64,000 nucleotides of DNA, from positions 496,001-560,000 of the forward strand of contig JAGKQI010000081.1 of NCBI GenBank assembly GCA_018806915.1. Reading direction: 5' to 3'. The stretch is from Phytophthora colocasiae. Taxonomy: Eukaryota; Oomycota; Peronosporomycetes; Peronosporales; Peronosporaceae. This document shows positions 40,421 through 51,991 of the stretch, piece after piece; within the stretch, counting starts at the first letter, position 1; each line of letters starts with the position of its first letter. The notes under the pieces are model-generated. The model worked only from the letters and a program-made list of their open reading frames with translations. It did no database searches and was not told where the DNA came from. Position numbers and translations under genes: made by a program.

Positions 40421-41375
40421 GATCACGTTCATTAATTCCCTGCCGGTCTAGCCTGTCATCCGGATATGTGTTGAAATCTCCGGCGATAATACAAATGTAC
40501 CCTTGATCTTTCCCCTTCGTTCTCTGCGACGATATCCAATCGCGCTCCTGTTGGGTGCACCGAACGTTACGGTGCGGGGTATCTGGGCAGTACGTGGCGA
40601 TGACTTGAAGGTTGCAGCGTCTCCCCACCCGTAGCAAGATGCTCATTGATCGTCCGGAGGGTGAGAATTCCGTATCGCGCTTCTTCCAACGGGATTGCCA
40701 TCGCTCTATGTCCATTACTATCCCGATGCGCATATTCCCAACCACTTGTAGAGCTGGGGCTCTACCACCATTGCTTGCTCTGGACCATACTGTCCGATCC
40801 ACATGACATCCAACATTTGCATCTGCTACCACCAAGAAGTCGAGCCTGTTAGCTAGAAACCAATTTTTAATCTCATCGTACATCCTCTTCCACAACCCCT
40901 TGTTCACGTTCGTCGTCGCAATTCTGATCTCCATCTCACGCATGTCGGCATCAGGGGAGCTTGAGTCTCCCAGGAATTGCTCTGCATAATGCTCACGTTG
41001 CAGTATTTCGGCGGTGACTGCGTCTTCTCCTTCCGCACCGACATATTCTGTACGAGTTATATGAGGTAACCATTGTCGGCGACGTTTACCACGTTTGTGG
41101 CGTCGTGTTCTACAGGTGTTGGGCAGTATCATGAGCCGCGTGTCTTCTTCTTCAGAATTGCTCGAATCATCAGAGGAGATACTCCGCTGTTCGTCGTCAG
41201 CTGGTTCGCCTACACCAGGTCTTATGTCTGTCCCAACAACCGATACTCCGTCCACCTCTGTTGTCAGGCACACCAACAAAAACACCACCAGCATCAAACT
41301 CCCGATCCATGTCCATTTTTTCCGTTTGCGGTACATTATTGGGAGTCTGTCCCGCTGTCCAGACTCCCCCCACAA
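40421..41375 (-). pseudogene. LINE ORF2, 5' part: AP-like endonuclease, split by gypsy
   Basis: The frame opens at 41375 after a hydrophobic and acidic leader. It contains IRIATTNVNKGLWKRM (start of the exonuclease-endonuclease-phosphatase fold), FLVVADANVG, IVMDIERW, LQVIATYCPD and IIAGDFNTYPDDR (catalytic GDFN). It is cut by the gypsy element after NERDRW. The rest of the fold lies at 32400-32533. The start overlaps the end of ORF1 by about 40 bp. The enzyme would nick target DNA for target-primed reverse transcription. Confidence 0.9.
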
Positions 41376-43447
41376 AAATCCGGCACTTTCAAGTGACGAG
41401 CCATACGCTCGAGCAGCGACGCGATTCCTCTTACTTCCAGCGTTGTGGATTCTTGAGCTGTTTGGATGGTTCGAATAGCAGAGTCATGTGCGTTGAGGCG
41501 GCTGTCTATTTCTTTTGTATGGCGGTTTATCTCGGTTTGAATGTGGAATGAAAGCTCCCGCGATTGTTCGCGGACTTGGGTCTCGATCAGCGCGCGTATC
41601 GACGCTTCAGATCGCTGCAGCTCCAAGCCTCGGTTTGAAGCAGTAATTGGTTCGTCAAAAATTTGTCTGTTGCTAGCCAGGATCTGTCGGCTAGACTGGC
41701 GATTGTTTTCTGGTTCAGTGTGTGCCCGCGCTGCAATAGTCTGCCACCGTTCATTAGCTTGACCCCTGGGTGGTCCGCTCATTGCCCCATGGACGATGCT
41801 TTGGTCATTTTTAGCCGCGCGCTCGCTGATGCGATAACATTTGCTCGCATAGTGGCCCGATAAACCACATCTGAAGCACCGTAGACCACCATCATCCCCT
41901 GGTTTATTTACGAACAGCATGATGTTTCCGATGGCGATTCGGCTGACCTGATTCACCCCGAAAGATTCATATAGTCGTACAGCAGCTTGTTCATCCGGAA
42001 ATATTAGCGTTCCCCATCGACGGCCCGGCAGTATCGTTGCGTGGACGTCTTTGTACCCGAGGGTGGCTAGCTTTTCCTTGACATTCGCTTCTCCAATTTC
42101 CGGTTGTATTCCAAAGATATGCAAGCGTCTGCGTAGGTTTTCCAACTCTGAAGCTGAGGATGGCCTGATCATGATCATCCTGTGCCGCTCTGCACTCCAC
42201 TCAACAGATCGGACCGGGGACAACCGGATCGTATTGCACGCAGCAATGCGGTGAGACGGTGTCTTCACTTGCTCTAGATAGGCCTGAAAGACTGAGTTCG
42301 TCGTGGTCTCACTTTCAAAACACAGCCGAAAAGCGAATCTCGGCTCATTGGTTAGCGGATCGATAACCGCGTTGGACACACATGCTATCGCCGGCCATTT
42401 CCCTCCATGTGGTGCCTTAGTTCCGTGTGATACCACAAGTGCCTCCATTGCACCCCAGTCCGTAATCATCGCATGAAGATCACTCGCAGAGAGGTAATTG
42501 GGGTTGCTGTACTCGAGCTCAATGAGGTCGAGATTCGACTGTTTACGCCCAGTGAAGTCAGGGGCTACCCAGATAACGGCCCCTAGCACTTTTATGTATC
42601 CCCTGCGCAATAATTTCCATAGCTCCCGGTTGTTGGCCTTTGGTCGTCCGAGGAGAATGGTAAGCTTTCCATCGATGGAGACCAGACCAGGAGCTTCAAA
42701 TTGAACGCCTTTGGATCCACACACTTTGACAATACTCGTTGATAGTTCCCGTAAACCCCAATAGCCACGTTCTGGGATGGCAACAGTGGGTTCGTTGATG
42801 GAAAATGCGACCATTATGTTCGTTGGACTGAATCGCTTTTCAAAGGCCATCCATTCCTGTTCTGAGTGCTCGTGCTCGAGAGCCTCGTCGTCTTCGTACT
42901 CCTCCTCCGACATAACATATGAGTCCTTCTCACCCACTCTGTCTGGACCAGGATGCGGGTTGCCCGAACATGGGGACGTTATACTTTGCTCCATACTCTC
43001 ATCCCCTTCCTCTTCTTCGAGGTAATCTCGCGGTCTCCCTGCCAGTGCTCCTGTTTTACTTCGACTCAACTGGCCTACGGAGCCTTGTTTCACAGGTGGG
43101 GCGATTTCATGTCCCTCTTTCCCTCCTAACACCTTGCTCTGGGTGGAGACGCTTTGAGCCTTCTGCGACCCTTTGGAAGGGACTTTACGCGGGCTACGCA
43201 TGCTTCTCGCCTTCGGGCTTGAGTTGGTAACTTCCTTTGGCATCTTCTGAGGTTGGCGTGTTTTACACTGATGCTCCACTACCTTGACCACTGGGTCGTT
43301 ACTCTGGTAACCGTTTCCTAACTTTGTTCTCAGGCAAGCAGCCGTTCTGGTTTCTCTGCGCCTGGTCTTAGCTCTCCTGAATTGACTATTAGATGTACCA
43401 CCGACGCTCTTGCTGTACGTACGCCGTGTTACGGTGATCTTGACCAC
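41336..43447 (-). CDS. LINE ORF1 protein with CCHC zinc knuckle (703 aa)
   Basis: This intact frame has a Lys/Arg/Ser-rich N-terminus and an acidic stretch (EEEYEDDEALEHEHSEQEW). A central region contains two RRM-like segments (LVSIDGKLTILLGRP, GTLIFPDEQAAVRLYESFGV). A zinc knuckle, CFRCGLSGHYASKC, lies near 41870-41830, followed by a C-terminal coiled coil (ELQRSEASIRALIETQVREQ). ORF1 proteins bind LINE RNA and act as nucleic-acid chaperones. It is upstream of, and overlaps, ORF2 by about 40 bp. Confidence 0.85.
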   Translation of the reverse strand: MVKITVTRRTYSKSVGGTSNSQFRRAKTRRRETRTAACLRTKLGNGYQSNDPVVKVVEHQCKTRQPQKMPKEVTNSSPKARSMRSPRKVPSKGSQKAQSVSTQSKVLGGKEGHEIAPPVKQGSVGQLSRSKTGALAGRPRDYLEEEEGDESMEQSITSPCSGNPHPGPDRVGEKDSYVMSEEEYEDDEALEHEHSEQEWMAFEKRFSPTNIMVAFSINEPTVAIPERGYWGLRELSTSIVKVCGSKGVQFEAPGLVSIDGKLTILLGRPKANNRELWKLLRRGYIKVLGAVIWVAPDFTGRKQSNLDLIELEYSNPNYLSASDLHAMITDWGAMEALVVSHGTKAPHGGKWPAIACVSNAVIDPLTNEPRFAFRLCFESETTTNSVFQAYLEQVKTPSHRIAACNTIRLSPVRSVEWSAERHRMIMIRPSSASELENLRRRLHIFGIQPEIGEANVKEKLATLGYKDVHATILPGRRWGTLIFPDEQAAVRLYESFGVNQVSRIAIGNIMLFVNKPGDDGGLRCFRCGLSGHYASKCYRISERAAKNDQSIVHGAMSGPPRGQANERWQTIAARAHTEPENNRQSSRQILASNRQIFDEPITASNRGLELQRSEASIRALIETQVREQSRELSFHIQTEINRHTKEIDSRLNAHDSAIRTIQTAQESTTLEVRGIASLLERMARHLKVPDFCGGSLDSGTDSQ

Positions 43448-43577
43448 GTGCTAGTGTTTGTACTTGTTTGCACGTCCGTGAGTATGCTTGAACTGCCGAG
43501 ACTGCCGCCCTTGATTCCCTCCTCGGTCTTTTGGCTGGTTAACGGTTTCACTTGGGCACCTGCTGGCAAATTTGGGA

Positions 43578-43593
43578 ATGCTGTCCAATGTGT
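43578..43593. repeat. LINE target-site duplication (right copy)
   Basis: This is an exact copy of 26425-26440. Coding sequence of the interrupted START/FYVE gene resumes directly after it. Confidence 0.95.
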
Positions 43594-43878
43594 GCGTTAG
43601 AAGCTCAACGCATGACCGATCTGCATCCGTCCAAGGCAGAATTTGCCGTTGTAGCGGATTATTTCACTGCAACCAGTTCGGTTTCCAATCCTGTCGCCAA
43701 TTTGACGTCGTCCATACTGCCGCTTACGGATCAAATTGCAGCGTGTACTGAGTCCAGTGGTGAGAAGGAATCACCCAGTGGTGTTGTGGCATGTCCGTGC
43801 AACGTTGCTAGCTTTGCAGTCGACTGCAGATCAGATCTATGGAGACGTCCTAGCACATGTACTAGTAGTAACAAGTAA
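43594..43878 (+). pseudogene. START/FYVE-like gene, 3' part (separated by LINE)
   Basis: Reading through the duplicated target gives CPMC-ALEAQRMTDLHPSKAE, then FAVVADYFTATSS. This aligns with CCPSCAQEAGHMTGMQP and EYAVVADYFMDS of the neighbouring paralogue. A Ser-rich tail ends at a stop at 43876-43878. It is the lost C-terminus of the gene at 25321-26440. Since 17.1 kb of retroelements lie between, it is not expected to be expressed with its 5' part. Confidence 0.9.
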
Positions 43879-43997
43879 ACAAAAAACTACCATGTTAAAC
43901 TTCACGTAAGTCTGTATTGAGGCAAAAATGAATGTACAAAACGAACGAGGCTATGGACAGCTTCAAGTCACGCTACGTTGTGCGTGTGATAGTCCCT

Positions 43998-46900
43998 CTA
44001 AGCGCGCGCGTGCATGAGCGGCGGTGCGGCATTGGCGGGTGTTTCGTACATCTGGTAGTTGCCAGGAGTAGCATTGCCCCGTTGGCCGCCTGCATTGGAC
44101 TTGGACCGCACACGGCTCATGTTGCGTTGGCGAGCAGTACCCGGAGTCCTTGTGTTGCGGCTTGCGCGCTCGGCACGCATGCGAGCAATGCGATCGCGGT
44201 CCTTCTGTGCTTCTGATTTTGTACAGATGACACCATTCTTCTTGGTACCTGCGCCCAATAGCAGGACCAGCGCGATGACACTGAAACCTGCAATTCCGTA
44301 CAGGTAGAAGTACTCGTTTTCCATCATGGAGTCGTGTGTGTGCATGTAAACGTAGCCCAAGTCTGCCAAGAAGAAGATAGCAAACAGCACGGTAGTTGAC
44401 GAGGCGCGGCCACTAGTGGTGAACATGCCGACGCAAGCTGACCAAGGAGCAGAGCTCGTACCAAGTCCCATGAAGAAGTACATGAGCATCACAACCAGAC
44501 TGATGTACAGACCAGAACCCTCAGAATCGCCCAAGAAATCAGACGTCTCGTTGAAGCCCAGCACACCAGCGCAAATCGCGATTGGAATCAGCGTTCCGAA
44601 CAGCACCGACTTGTGGTCCAGCTTGTCAATAAAGAAGAAGGCAATCACAGCACCGGAAATCTGCAATGCCATAGCGTTCACGAAAAGCTTATCTTGATCA
44701 GTGTACTCGCTGGCACCCTTGTAGCTGACAAAGGCGTTCAAGAAGCCCGTTGTCAACGAAGTCACGAGCATCAAGAACAGGCCGATGAGGAACTTGAAAG
44801 GACCAGCACCTCCCTCATCAGCGGTTTCCTCTTCACGCATAATCTTGAGCTCTTCGTGCACATCAGGCTTACGGCGTAGAATGACCAAGCAGGCCTCACA
44901 CGCATCCCAACCCTTGCGCTCCAGAACCCAGTAGGGGCTTTCAGGGAACACGTTGACAACTGGGGTTACCAAAGCGATGACGATACAAGCAGCAAATGTC
45001 TGCCAGATCCATCCTAACTGGTTCACCGTCGCGAAAATACCACCTAGCAAGCTACCAGCGATGAAGCCCATGCCCAGAAGTAGGATAGCCTTACCACGCA
45101 TTTCCTTGGTGGAAATTTCAAAGATATAAATCGCCAGCGACGGAAGCAGGATGCCACAGGACGCACCAAGAAGACCGATGCCAGGCATCAGTAGTGTCGA
45201 ACGGAGATCATCGTTGGCACTGACAGCTACCATACCGAGAGTGCTAAAGAGACCACCAGCCACGATAGACAGGCGGCGGCCTAGGAAGTAGTTTAAGAAG
45301 CCAGAGATGATCGTGCCCACGACACAGGCACCATATAGCATGTACGTTGTAGTACCGTCGCCGACATTTCCACTTAGAACGCCATCGTACGTCACGACAT
45401 AACTTGCAAAACTTGCTGACTGCTCCAGTGTCGACAGCAGGTTAAACAGCCAACCAACTCCAACACCTCCGAGAACTCCCATGAAGGCAGCAAGTGAGAA
45501 TGCGTACTGGGACGAAGCAGACATGACTTTCGAGAAACCTTCGTTATACATCATACGCGTCTGGATAACGTTTAAGAACGGAATGCAGGACAAAACTACC
45601 AGCGGAATAATCATTCCTGTGCAGAAGATGAAGTCGAACAGGAACTGGAGCTGCTGGAACACAGCGATGCCTGCGATGGAAGAATGTGGGAAGCTCCACA
45701 TGCGGAAGCACTCGTTGATGCCGTATAGAGCAGCCACGTACGCGAAGAACAGTGAAATAGAGTATTTAAAAGTCCAGTCCATCACGATCCACGTAGCGAG
45801 AAAGTATGCCGTCACCAAGGACGCCATAGTGCCGAAGTAGATAACAGCGCGGGTCACGGGGCTCATGGAGCGCATGCCCACACCAATACCGTGGAAAAAA
45901 CCGAGAAGAATAATTGTCGCCACAGCAGCGCCGAACGAGTACGCAACGTACATGACATCAGACGTCTCTAGTGTGGCCACGTAAAACATTAGCAGGAAGT
46001 GACGGCATTCGCGAAGAATAACTGTGACACGTGAAATCATGTTCGAGTTGTGAAGCTGCTCGAGATCTCCCTTCCACCAGCCAACCCAGCCACCCTTGTT
46101 TGCCGGATCATCATCCTTGTAATCTTCTGGAGCAAACATCCACATGCACCACTGTTGGATATCCACCTTCGTTTTCCTCAAGTCGAGACCGTCACTGTTA
46201 AACATGAATGGGCCGACCACCCACAGAATCGAAATGAACCACACGGAGAACGTTTGCACACCGTATGCCTGAGCAGTGTCACAGTAATCGGACGCAAATG
46301 TGTTGTCGTTGGCGGACGCATCAGTCTGACAGATGTAAAAGTTACCGAACACCAGGTACACTAAACACAAACCGATCAGCTCCCAAGCCTTTCGATAGTG
46401 TGAACTTGCGTAAGCTTTGTACAACAGCACCAGCGTTTCACGAGAAATCTTGAAACCACGACCCGTAGCCTGGTACTTGGCACCACCGTGTACAATATTG
46501 TTATCGAAGTAGTGCATCGTCGTACCGACCTGGAACACGAAGAAGGCAGGACCAAGCGTGATAATCATATCGATGAACCGCGTCATACCGCGCACAAAAC
46601 CACCTTCACCGAAGTACACACACATCAGCGGGAGCATCAAAAAGGTACCAGCTTGGATATAGAACTGTGTGTTCAGCACAGCCTTCAGGTCCGTAAATAC
46701 ACGCTCGTCGAAGTTGTTAGCGATATTGCTCGTGATGACAGCAGTCGAGTTCATGTCGTAAACAATTTGCTGCTGAACACCAGCCAAAGCCAGGTACACC
46801 TTGCAGTACATGTACACGAAAGTTGTCACAATAGTCATCCAGGTAGCGAAATAGAACCCCGTGTGCGAGTAGTACATCGAGTTCAGACGGAAGAAGTCCA

Positions 46901-49900
46901 TGAACTGGCCCATGCGGTGAGCCTCACGCGCCAGAGAGGTTTCACCGGCACCATTTGCCAGCTTACCTTCGAACATGGAAATCTGTGAAAGAGCCACATC
47001 ACGACCCTTGCCACATTGCATGAACTCCACGTGCGTCACTACACCGCCACGAAGAGTAGAGTTGAAACCAGCGAACACATCCTCAGACAAGTTAATGCCC
47101 TTAGAAGCCTTGGACACACCGCCACGAGGCATGGCAATGATCTTGTCAAAAATATCAGGGTGACCGTAGTGCATACGCACGTACAGTGGATCAGCCAGCA
47201 CACGCTGTGACAGCGTCACGAACACAAGCTCTTGCCACGACTTAAACTTCGACAAAGACGAAGCGTTACCCGTAAAAATGTGTTCACGCATACCAATAAT
47301 CGAGACAGGCTTCTTGGAAGGATGCAGGTCAGCGGTCACGAGAAGCTGTGGCATCTTCAGACACTCCTCGAAATAGTGCTGCTGGTTCATATCAATAGTC
47401 TGCAGGTATTCGCCTCGGGTAAACGGAAGAGCGTTGTTCTGGTTCTCTGGTTTACCTTCGCCAAGAATCGGGTCGCCAGGCAGTTCATAACGGTACACTT
47501 CGGCAATTTCGTTGCCTTCACTCTTGATAAGCACGGTATCAAACTGCTTTCCACCTTCGCTCGCGATGGTGTCGACGTAAGCTACACGCAAGTTAGGGTA
47601 CGTCTTCAGTAGGTAGTCAATATCGTCGGCCTGAGGCTTGTTTTCTGCACGATGCTTTCCGTACACCTGACAAGCACAAATATACGAGAACTTCAGGCGT
47701 ACCATGTCCTCAAGCTGGGCCTGCTTCTGCTCGGCAGTCTTGCCGGGACTCGAACCAATTTCCAGCCAGTGCAGAATCTTGATGGCATCCTCATAAAGCA
47801 TCATACCCTGAACTGTACGGGCCAATGTCTGACCACGGTACGAAGCCCATAGACGAATTTCTAGCGGGTAGTTTGCCTGGGCTTCTTCTGCAGTGCTCAC
47901 ATCAATTCGTTCTAAGAAGTTTTCCCACTCCTCAGGGTGGATCGTGATCAGGTACTTTAGAATGGTAATATTCTTGCCCTTCTCTTCCACCTTCTGGAAG
48001 ACAGGGTGGTTCACCAGTGGGTCGTTTAGCTCTGACAGAGAGATCAGCACACTTTCACTGTAGAACGGCGTCACAACGGAGAATGAGTGCATTTCCTTGA
48101 CCGATGTCAGCTGCGGGATGTCCATCACAAGTGACTTCATGAAGAAACCAAGACGTCGCTGAGCCTCAGGCACGCGAGGCATAGCATCAGCCTTTTCAAG
48201 CGACATCAGCAAGTACGCGCGTGTAGCGGCACCCATAGCCGTGTCGTTGTGGAACAGATTCACCAAGCCACGAGCAGCAAAGACGTAGCCATTTGCACTA
48301 GAGCAAAACTTGGAGTTGCTAAACTTTGCAGCAAGTTCAGGGCGGTTTGCGAAGATACGAACGGCGTTAAGCAGGTTCTCCATTTTAGTCACGAAGTTAC
48401 GCACAACACCCATGGTGTGCACGCGTGACGTCGTCAGGTGCGATGATTGAGCATCCGGGTCAGGCAAGTCCATCACAGCCTCCAAGAACTCCATCGATAC
48501 CGTGCGCAACTGCACTAGACTCTTTGCGTCGAAAGTACTCATGAAGCTACCGTTGGCAGCAATTGTCTCCATTTGACGAAGCGCGTCGAGAATGTCGGCG
48601 TCATCACTTCCGAGCAGAGCCTCCATCACATACATGCTTGCAGTGAAGAAGCTGCGAACAGCAGACAGACAGTCCTTCTGCACCATGTACACCTGCAGCT
48701 GCGAATCGCCTTTTCCTTCCTTAGCCAGCTTCACCGTGTACTCGAGAGCTTCCACCAACTTACCGGCCGACAGGAACACGGGCTCGAAAACGTCGCCTGA
48801 GCTCTGAATGTCGTATTGCAAGATAGCTGCCTCCTTGTCGTCTACCAGGTCACCCTCGCGGAACGAGTTTACAATTTCATTCCAGACGACCACGAAACGC
48901 AGCATCATTTGAGATTGATATGCTGCGGCGGAACCATCAGCGGCAGCATCGTTCGAGCGAGCTAGGTTGGTGACCACCTTCTGATCGAACAGCTGGGGCG
49001 CGACACGGAAGGCCTTGGTAATCTCCTTAATGCCATGGATTTCACCGGTCTTCATGATCAGACCCTGAATACCACCAAGCGTAGCCTGGAACACGGTAAA
49101 GTAAATTTGGGTGTCGTAGTTGAAAATGAAAATCACAGGGAGCCACAGCGCCGCGATCACACCGAAGTTGTGGAACGACACGACGTTACTTCCGTACTCC
49201 AGCTCCATTTCGTAGATGGCAAGCGATGGGAGAACCAATGGGCGAACCAAAATGAAGTACGAGATGAATGCCTTCAGACCCCAAAGAATCAACCAATAGG
49301 TAATGTACTTCATCTGGTAACTCAACGGAGGAGCCATGTTCCGGCCCACGTAACACGTCTCACCCTCACGGATGAACTTGGCCGCAAATGTTTTTGTAAT
49401 CATCGTAGGAGAAAACGCCTGCACGACGATGATCAGTGCACCTGGCAGAATATAGGCAACAGAGGCCGGGGCAGCCTTGTCGAGGAGCTCAGTGTTCTTG
49501 CTCGTAATCAGCGGCGTGTAGATCATCAAACCAAAGATTCCGGCAAATGCACCATTCCAGAGCATACGAACCACAAGAGCACCACCGTAGTTAAACGAAC
49601 GTGAGGACGTCTCGGACGATTCACTAGCGGTGAGCAAGTGCCAACCATGGCAGGCTTCCAACACAGTCTTACAGAATCCCATTGACGAAAGTGCGAACAC
49701 AATACCCACGTAGGTGAGCTTGACGTCCTGTTTCTGATATGGCTCCACGACTTCTCCCATCGATTCGAACTGAGCAAACCACTGCTGTCCGCCACTAGGT
49801 GAGATGGCGGAGATGAATGCGATGGCCATGAGCACCATCATGAACATCATGTTGAACTGGAAAATGCGGTAGTAGTTCAGCACGAGCGTAAAGATACTAC

Positions 49901-49965
49901 GGTGTTCGTAGTAGGTCTTGGTGTGTTTCTTGGTTAGCTCCTCTCCAATGTGCGTGATGTCAATA
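43998..49965 (-). pseudogene. 1,3-beta-glucan synthase fused to MFS transporter, main part (3' of piggyBac)
   Basis: About 1,990 codons run without a break. Upstream of the first Met-like codon the frame continues to the TTAA at 49966 (IDITHIGEELTKKHTKTYY). The FKS/callose-synthase catalytic region (glycosyltransferase 48) includes MHSFSVVTPFYSESV (~48,090), GINLSEDVFAGFNSTLRGG (~47,080) and EFMQCGKGRDVALSQI (~47,000). Multi-span membrane segments lie on both sides. From about 45,400 to 44,280 a 12-helix MFS sugar-porter-like domain follows (GRRLSIVAGGLFSTLGM, PESPYWVLERKG), then a basic tail. It should make cell-wall 1,3-beta-glucan from UDP-glucose at the plasma membrane. The piggyBac insertion separates it from its start. 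Confidence 0.92.
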
Positions 49966-50454
49966 TTAACCCCTCTAACCCGGTATTCTGTATCCTACAG
50001 AATAATATATTGTACAGGATTTAATATCCAGCAAACTCATCAGCGCTCCAGAACTCCGCATGAAGATTATTGTATGGTGTCTGGATCAGTCCACTTTCCT
50101 AACAGATCGGCGATGGGATGATAGACGGGTATTATTCAAGGAGGATAGAAAGACGCATATAAATCCCCAACAGGTTTGAAAATTCTGTCGAAAGCCCATC
50201 GGTTCACGTGTCAGAAGCTACCTCACATTGTCATTCGAAAAAATGAACGGCCCAGCAGAGAAGCCGTTCAAGAAACTATATGGCGCAGATCTGCGAGAAG
50301 GCTGGAAGGCTCGTAAGCCGACAGGGATGACCTAGAATCAACGCTACGTGAAGCCGGGGTGAAGGGCCGTCTCGACGAAGCCAGACGTGGCATAAACTTC
50401 TTTGAAGGTTAGTGGCCTTATTTTTGTGCCACCACAGTTGTCGACACAGAGGAG

Positions 50455-51400
50455 GTGGGCGCTACAGGTGAACTACCAGCTATACCCCGGCGGATGATAC
50501 GGAGCAGACGGCGCGACCAATGCCTTTTTCCGGATGATCCAGAATTCGATTCAAGTGAGTGCATGGCTGCTGATGAAGAAGCAAAGAGCGAGACCGATGA
50601 ACCAAACGGAGCCGACGGCCTCATCGACTCGGACGGTGTTTGGTAGCGACAATTTCATGGAAGGCTCCGAAAGGAGCGACTGTTTGGCTCTACAGCTATC
50701 GATGACGTGAATCTCGTGGAGGACCGCTGATGTCAGCGATTCCGATTCCAACGCCGACGAAGAAGACATTATGGCAGACAACGAGGTGGTCCACTTGGGA
50801 AAGTGTGAAAGATGTAGAAGACCTGGAAATAAATGACAACGTTCCGGAAACTAGTAATCTTGACTTGACAGGTGATCTCTGCGATATCCCAGGTATGGAT
50901 AGATCACATGCAATGAGGAAGCACAGCCGTAAGCCGGGATGCTACAGAATAACTCAAGTGGTGCTTTACTAATTCTGGATGTTGCGTGTACACGGAATTT
51001 CCCATAGCCGTAAGTCAGGATGCTACAGAATAACTCGAGTGGTGCTTTACTAGTTCTGGATGTTGCGTGTGCACACGGAATTTCCATGTAGCCGTAGAAG
51101 TCAGGATGCTACAGAATAACTCGAGTGGTGCTTTACTAATTCTGGATGTTGCCGCGCAGAAATTTCCCACAGCCGTATGTCGGGATGCTACAGAATAATT
51201 CGACACATCCAGCTACTGGCGCTGCGCAAGAATCAACTTTAGACTCATATCAACGCCGAGGAACTGGTGTTTGTCATATCACGCTAGAAGCACACGTTAG
51301 TGAACACATCGGATCACCAAAGCAGAACAAACGCAGGCAGTACTTGTGTAAGGTGCGTTCCGCCTTTGAGCACCTTCTGTCAGCAATGGTTTAGGCGGTC
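50455..51400 (+). pseudogene. PiggyBac transposase remnant
   Basis: There are several short frames. An acidic N-terminal-like piece is at 50455-50646 (DPEFDSSECMAADEEAKSET). A C-terminal-like piece is near 51315-51410, with Cys-rich content (TCVRCVPPLSTFCQQW in one frame; QNKRRQYLCKV in another), resembling the cysteine-rich end of piggyBac transposases. The DDD catalytic core is not visible; the tandem repeats occupy the middle. The assignment leans on the element's ends more than on this protein. Confidence 0.4.
50920..51205. repeat. Tandem repeat, period ~80 bp, 3.5 copies, within piggyBac
   Basis: GATGCTACAGAATAA recurs at 50938, 51019, 51105 and 51184 (spacings 81, 86 and 79). Units include TCGAGTGGTGCTTTACTA and TTCTGGATGTTGC. 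Confidence 0.85.
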
Positions 51401-51599
51401 GTGTACCGCTCTGCCACGTTCACGCTCACGTGCTATCAGAAATGGCACGATACCTCGGGTGACGGGAAGAGCATTCCACCGAGCCTAAAAGATGATTAGA
51501 TTCCGCAAACGTAAAGAGAAAGTAAAGACGAGGAATAAGAAGGACAACTAGTTAGCACCACGTACTTTGCAGTAGGTCTTGCTGGAGCCTGCAGAAATG

Positions 51600-51645
51600 T
51601 TGCCCAGTTCCTCCCTCACTACTCCGTTAGTTAGGAACTGGGCAA
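51600..51645. repeat. Hairpin within piggyBac
   Basis: TTGCCCAGTTCCT and its perfect inverse AGGAACTGGGCAA are separated by about 20 bases. It could be a transcript-terminating or protective hairpin near the element's right end. Confidence 0.6.
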
Positions 51646-51991
51646 ATTCTTCCTTCGCGCTTTGCACTTAGCGCGCTTTTGGCGGATGGTTGGTTGGCGC
51701 CAAGGTGCCGCACAGTACGGAGTCGTTTCAAATTTTACGGGGGTTTCCGAGTGAGAGGTTTTGAACATTTTTTTTCCGCCACGGATCCAATAGGAGATCG
51801 CCAGTTTCGCAGATGTTGGATACATTGTGCATGCTATAGCCGATGATGTACACTTTATGTACAGAATATGCCTCGCCGAGCACGAAAGGGCTTCCAACGG
51901 CATACTTTTCGCAGGTTATCGTTCATACTTTAATCAAGATAATTGCTTATTCTGTAGAATACAGAATAACGGCTCGGGTTAGAAGGGTTAA

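Larger units (their letters stand above)
26441..43577 (-). mobile_element. LINE (non-LTR retrotransposon), 9.3 kb without its nested gypsy
   Basis: The 16-bp duplication ATGCTGTCCAATGTGT flanks the element. The 3' end (left, minus-strand sense) is an A-rich tail made of TAAAA-type units (26441-26465). Transcription sense is minus: ORF1 (41336-43447), then ORF2 with endonuclease, reverse transcriptase, RNase H and a Cys/His C-terminal motif (26633-41375). Total length without the nested 7.9-kb gypsy element is about 9,255 bp. It appears full-length (about 130 bp of 5' UTR before ORF1). The RNase H domain points to the I-like/Tad-like group of LINEs rather than L1. Confidence 0.93.
49970..51987 (-). 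mobile_element. PiggyBac-type element, 2,018 bp, non-autonomous
   Basis: The ends are inverted repeats: CCCCTCTAACCCGGTATTCT on the left, and CCCTTCTAACCCGAGCCGTT read inverted from the right. Both continue into TATTCTGTAT(T/C)CTACAGAATAA. Ends starting CCC and a TTAA duplication define piggyBac. The interior holds decayed transposase pieces and an ~80-bp tandem array. It interrupts the glucan-synthase coding sequence, and translation entering from the gene hits a stop about 19 codons inside (51930). Confidence 0.92.
49966..51991. repeat. TTAA target duplication of the piggyBac element
   Basis: TTAA at 49966-49969 and 51988-51991 directly flanks the element, the strict target of piggyBac transposases. 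The tetranucleotide is part of the glucan-synthase codons CTT AAT (Leu-Asn). Confidence 0.95.

Noticed and set aside
46488..46988. Plus-strand open frames of 150-190 codons opposite the glucan synthase (also 49035-49604)
   Set aside because: They are His/Arg/Gln-rich and mirror the conserved membrane protein on the other strand; no independent signal for coding.
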